Assembly (NCBI RefSeq): GCF_003095395.1 | Contig: NZ_QEIJ01000001.1 | Location: 310,001-374,000 of the forward strand | Direction of reading: 5' to 3' | DNA length: 64,000 bases | DNA from: Microbacterium sp. Gd 4-13 | Lineage (GTDB): Bacteria; Actinomycetota; Actinomycetes; Actinomycetales; Microbacteriaceae | In this document: piece after piece, positions 63,296-64,000 of the stretch | How the letters are laid out: each line of letters opens with the position of its first letter | How positions within the stretch are numbered: the first letter of the stretch is position 1 | The notes under the pieces: generated by a model | Seen by the model: the letters and a program-made list of their open reading frames with translations, nothing else | Databases searched by the model: none | What the model was told of the DNA's origin: nothing | Program-made: the position numbers and the translations under genes

Positions 63296-64000
63296 ATGAG
63301 CACCCCCGTCCAGCCGAAAACCCCCGCCCTGGAGATGACCGACGTGAGCGTCGACTTCGCGGTCGACGACGTGTGGGTTCCCGCGGCGAAGAACCTCAAC
63401 TACCGGATCGACCGCGGCCAGGTCGTGGCCGTCGTCGGCGAGTCGGGTTCGGGCAAGAGCGCGAGCTCGATGGCGATCCTCGACCTGCTGCCCCGCAACA
63501 GCCGTGTGCGCGGCAGCATCATGCTCAACGGACGGGAGATCACGGGTCTGTCCTCCCGTCAGCTCCGGCAGCTGCGCGGCCCGCAGGTCGCCGCGATCTT
63601 CCAAGAGCCCATGACGGCGCTCAACCCCGTGCTGACGGTGGGCTTCCAGATCATCGAGGCCATCCGCGCGCACACGTCGAAGAGCCCGTCGGAAGCGCGT
63701 GAGCGTGCGATGGAGCTTCTCGGCCTCGTGGGGCTCCCCGACCCCGCGAAAGCGTTCGCCTCGTACCCGCACCAGCTCTCCGGCGGTCAGCGCCAGCGCG
63801 CCATGATCGCGCAGGCGATCAGCCTCGATCCGGCCCTCCTCATCGCCGACGAGCCGACGACGGCCCTCGACGTCACCGTGCAGGCCGAGATCCTCGATCT
63901 GCTGCGCGACCTTCGCGACCGTCTCGACTCGGCGATCCTCCTCATCACCCACGACATGGGGGTGGTGGCCGACCTCGCCGACTGGATCGTCGTGATGAAG
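63296..64000 (+). CDS. Oligopeptide-type ABC importer ATPase (cut by window end)
   Basis: The first 235 codons are present. DppD/OppD-type ATPase: Walker A AVVGESGSGKSASSMAIL, Q-loop VAAIFQEPMTALNPVLTVGFQI, signature YPHQLSGGQRQRAMIAQAI, Walker B ALLIADEPTTALDVTVQAEIL and H-loop LLITHDMGVVADLAD, all intact. The C-terminal oligopeptide-transporter domain, or a fused second ATPase half, is beyond the window. ATG 63296 is the first Met before the conserved ALEMTDVSVDF; GGGAAGGA lies about ten bases upstream. Confidence 0.95.
   Translation, partial: MSTPVQPKTPALEMTDVSVDFAVDDVWVPAAKNLNYRIDRGQVVAVVGESGSGKSASSMAILDLLPRNSRVRGSIMLNGREITGLSSRQLRQLRGPQVAAIFQEPMTALNPVLTVGFQIIEAIRAHTSKSPSEARERAMELLGLVGLPDPAKAFASYPHQLSGGQRQRAMIAQAISLDPALLIADEPTTALDVTVQAEILDLLRDLRDRLDSAILLITHDMGVVADLADWIVVMK

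Overview
The window is about 64 kb of very GC-rich DNA with dense, mostly bidirectionally arranged genes. Strong G/C bias at third codon positions opens long false reading frames on the opposite strand. Gene content suggests an actinobacterium of the family Microbacteriaceae, most likely Microbacterium or a close relative. It includes the MEP-pathway gene ispH, an actinobacterial tandem glycine riboswitch, a MarP-type protease, an NrtR-nadABC cluster, a mycothiol-type ArsC, and many leaderless start codons six nucleotides behind a TANNNT box. This placement is inferred from sequence character only; no database was searched.

Layout. 1-11 kb is largely core: xseA (cut by the window edge) diverges from ispH and a small membrane protein. 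An ECF sigma/anti-sigma pair and a MOSC protein follow. Then come fbaA and glpX back to back, rmuC, a DEDDh exonuclease, a methyltransferase and ychF. 11.1-12.7 kb is an accessory insertion at the 3' end of ychF: a DUF4262 gene flanked by an exact 25-bp duplication of that 3' end, then a GNAT acetyltransferase fused to an unknown domain. 12.7-21 kb holds regulators (AraC, HTH-only LysR), a DUF2000 protein, a histidine phosphatase, an alpha/beta-hydrolase fold protein without its nucleophile, an ABC-F ATPase, an FGE-like protein, a flotillin, a lipoprotein, and a candidate small structured RNA. 21.1-24.2 kb is a translationally coupled operon (acyl-CoA dehydrogenase, PIG-L deacetylase/methyltransferase, glycosyltransferase) of unknown product. 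24.3-35.6 kb carries arsC-chrA, DUF1269, SMP-30, GH15, Dps, SDR, Fpg/Nei, a DHA2 exporter and an ABC exporter. 35.9-40.4 kb is one giant secreted GH97 enzyme with GLUG-like modules and a WxL-like tail. 40.4-48.0 kb, read leftwards, is nrtR-nadA-nadB-nadC-cysteine desulfurase-glycosyltransferase, with an AbiEi/DUF559-like gene behind it. 48.1-54.1 kb has marP and the glycine cleavage operon gcvT-gcvH-gcvP behind a glycine riboswitch. 54.1-56.1 kb has a second AbiEi/DUF559-like gene and a CPBP protease. 56.2-64 kb is an oligopeptide/nickel-type ABC importer: two binding proteins, two permeases and an ATPase truncated by the window end, with a PH-domain gene inserted in antisense.

The most unusual signal is a set of palindromic elements. 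Three copies of a fixed-geometry 71-bp element (27-bp arm, 17-nt loop, 27-bp arm, with two GAGAC motifs per arm and an 11-nt variable, self-complementary segment) lie at 4480, 54071 and 55226. A second palindrome family lies at 40373 and 41416. Each of the two AbiEi/DUF559-like genes is bracketed by a pair of these palindromes, which also provide or touch the stop codons of the leftward genes. Together with the ychF case this suggests recurrent gene insertion at gene 3' ends with duplication of the 3' end or terminator. This is an inference from sequence layout and needs comparison with empty sites in related genomes.
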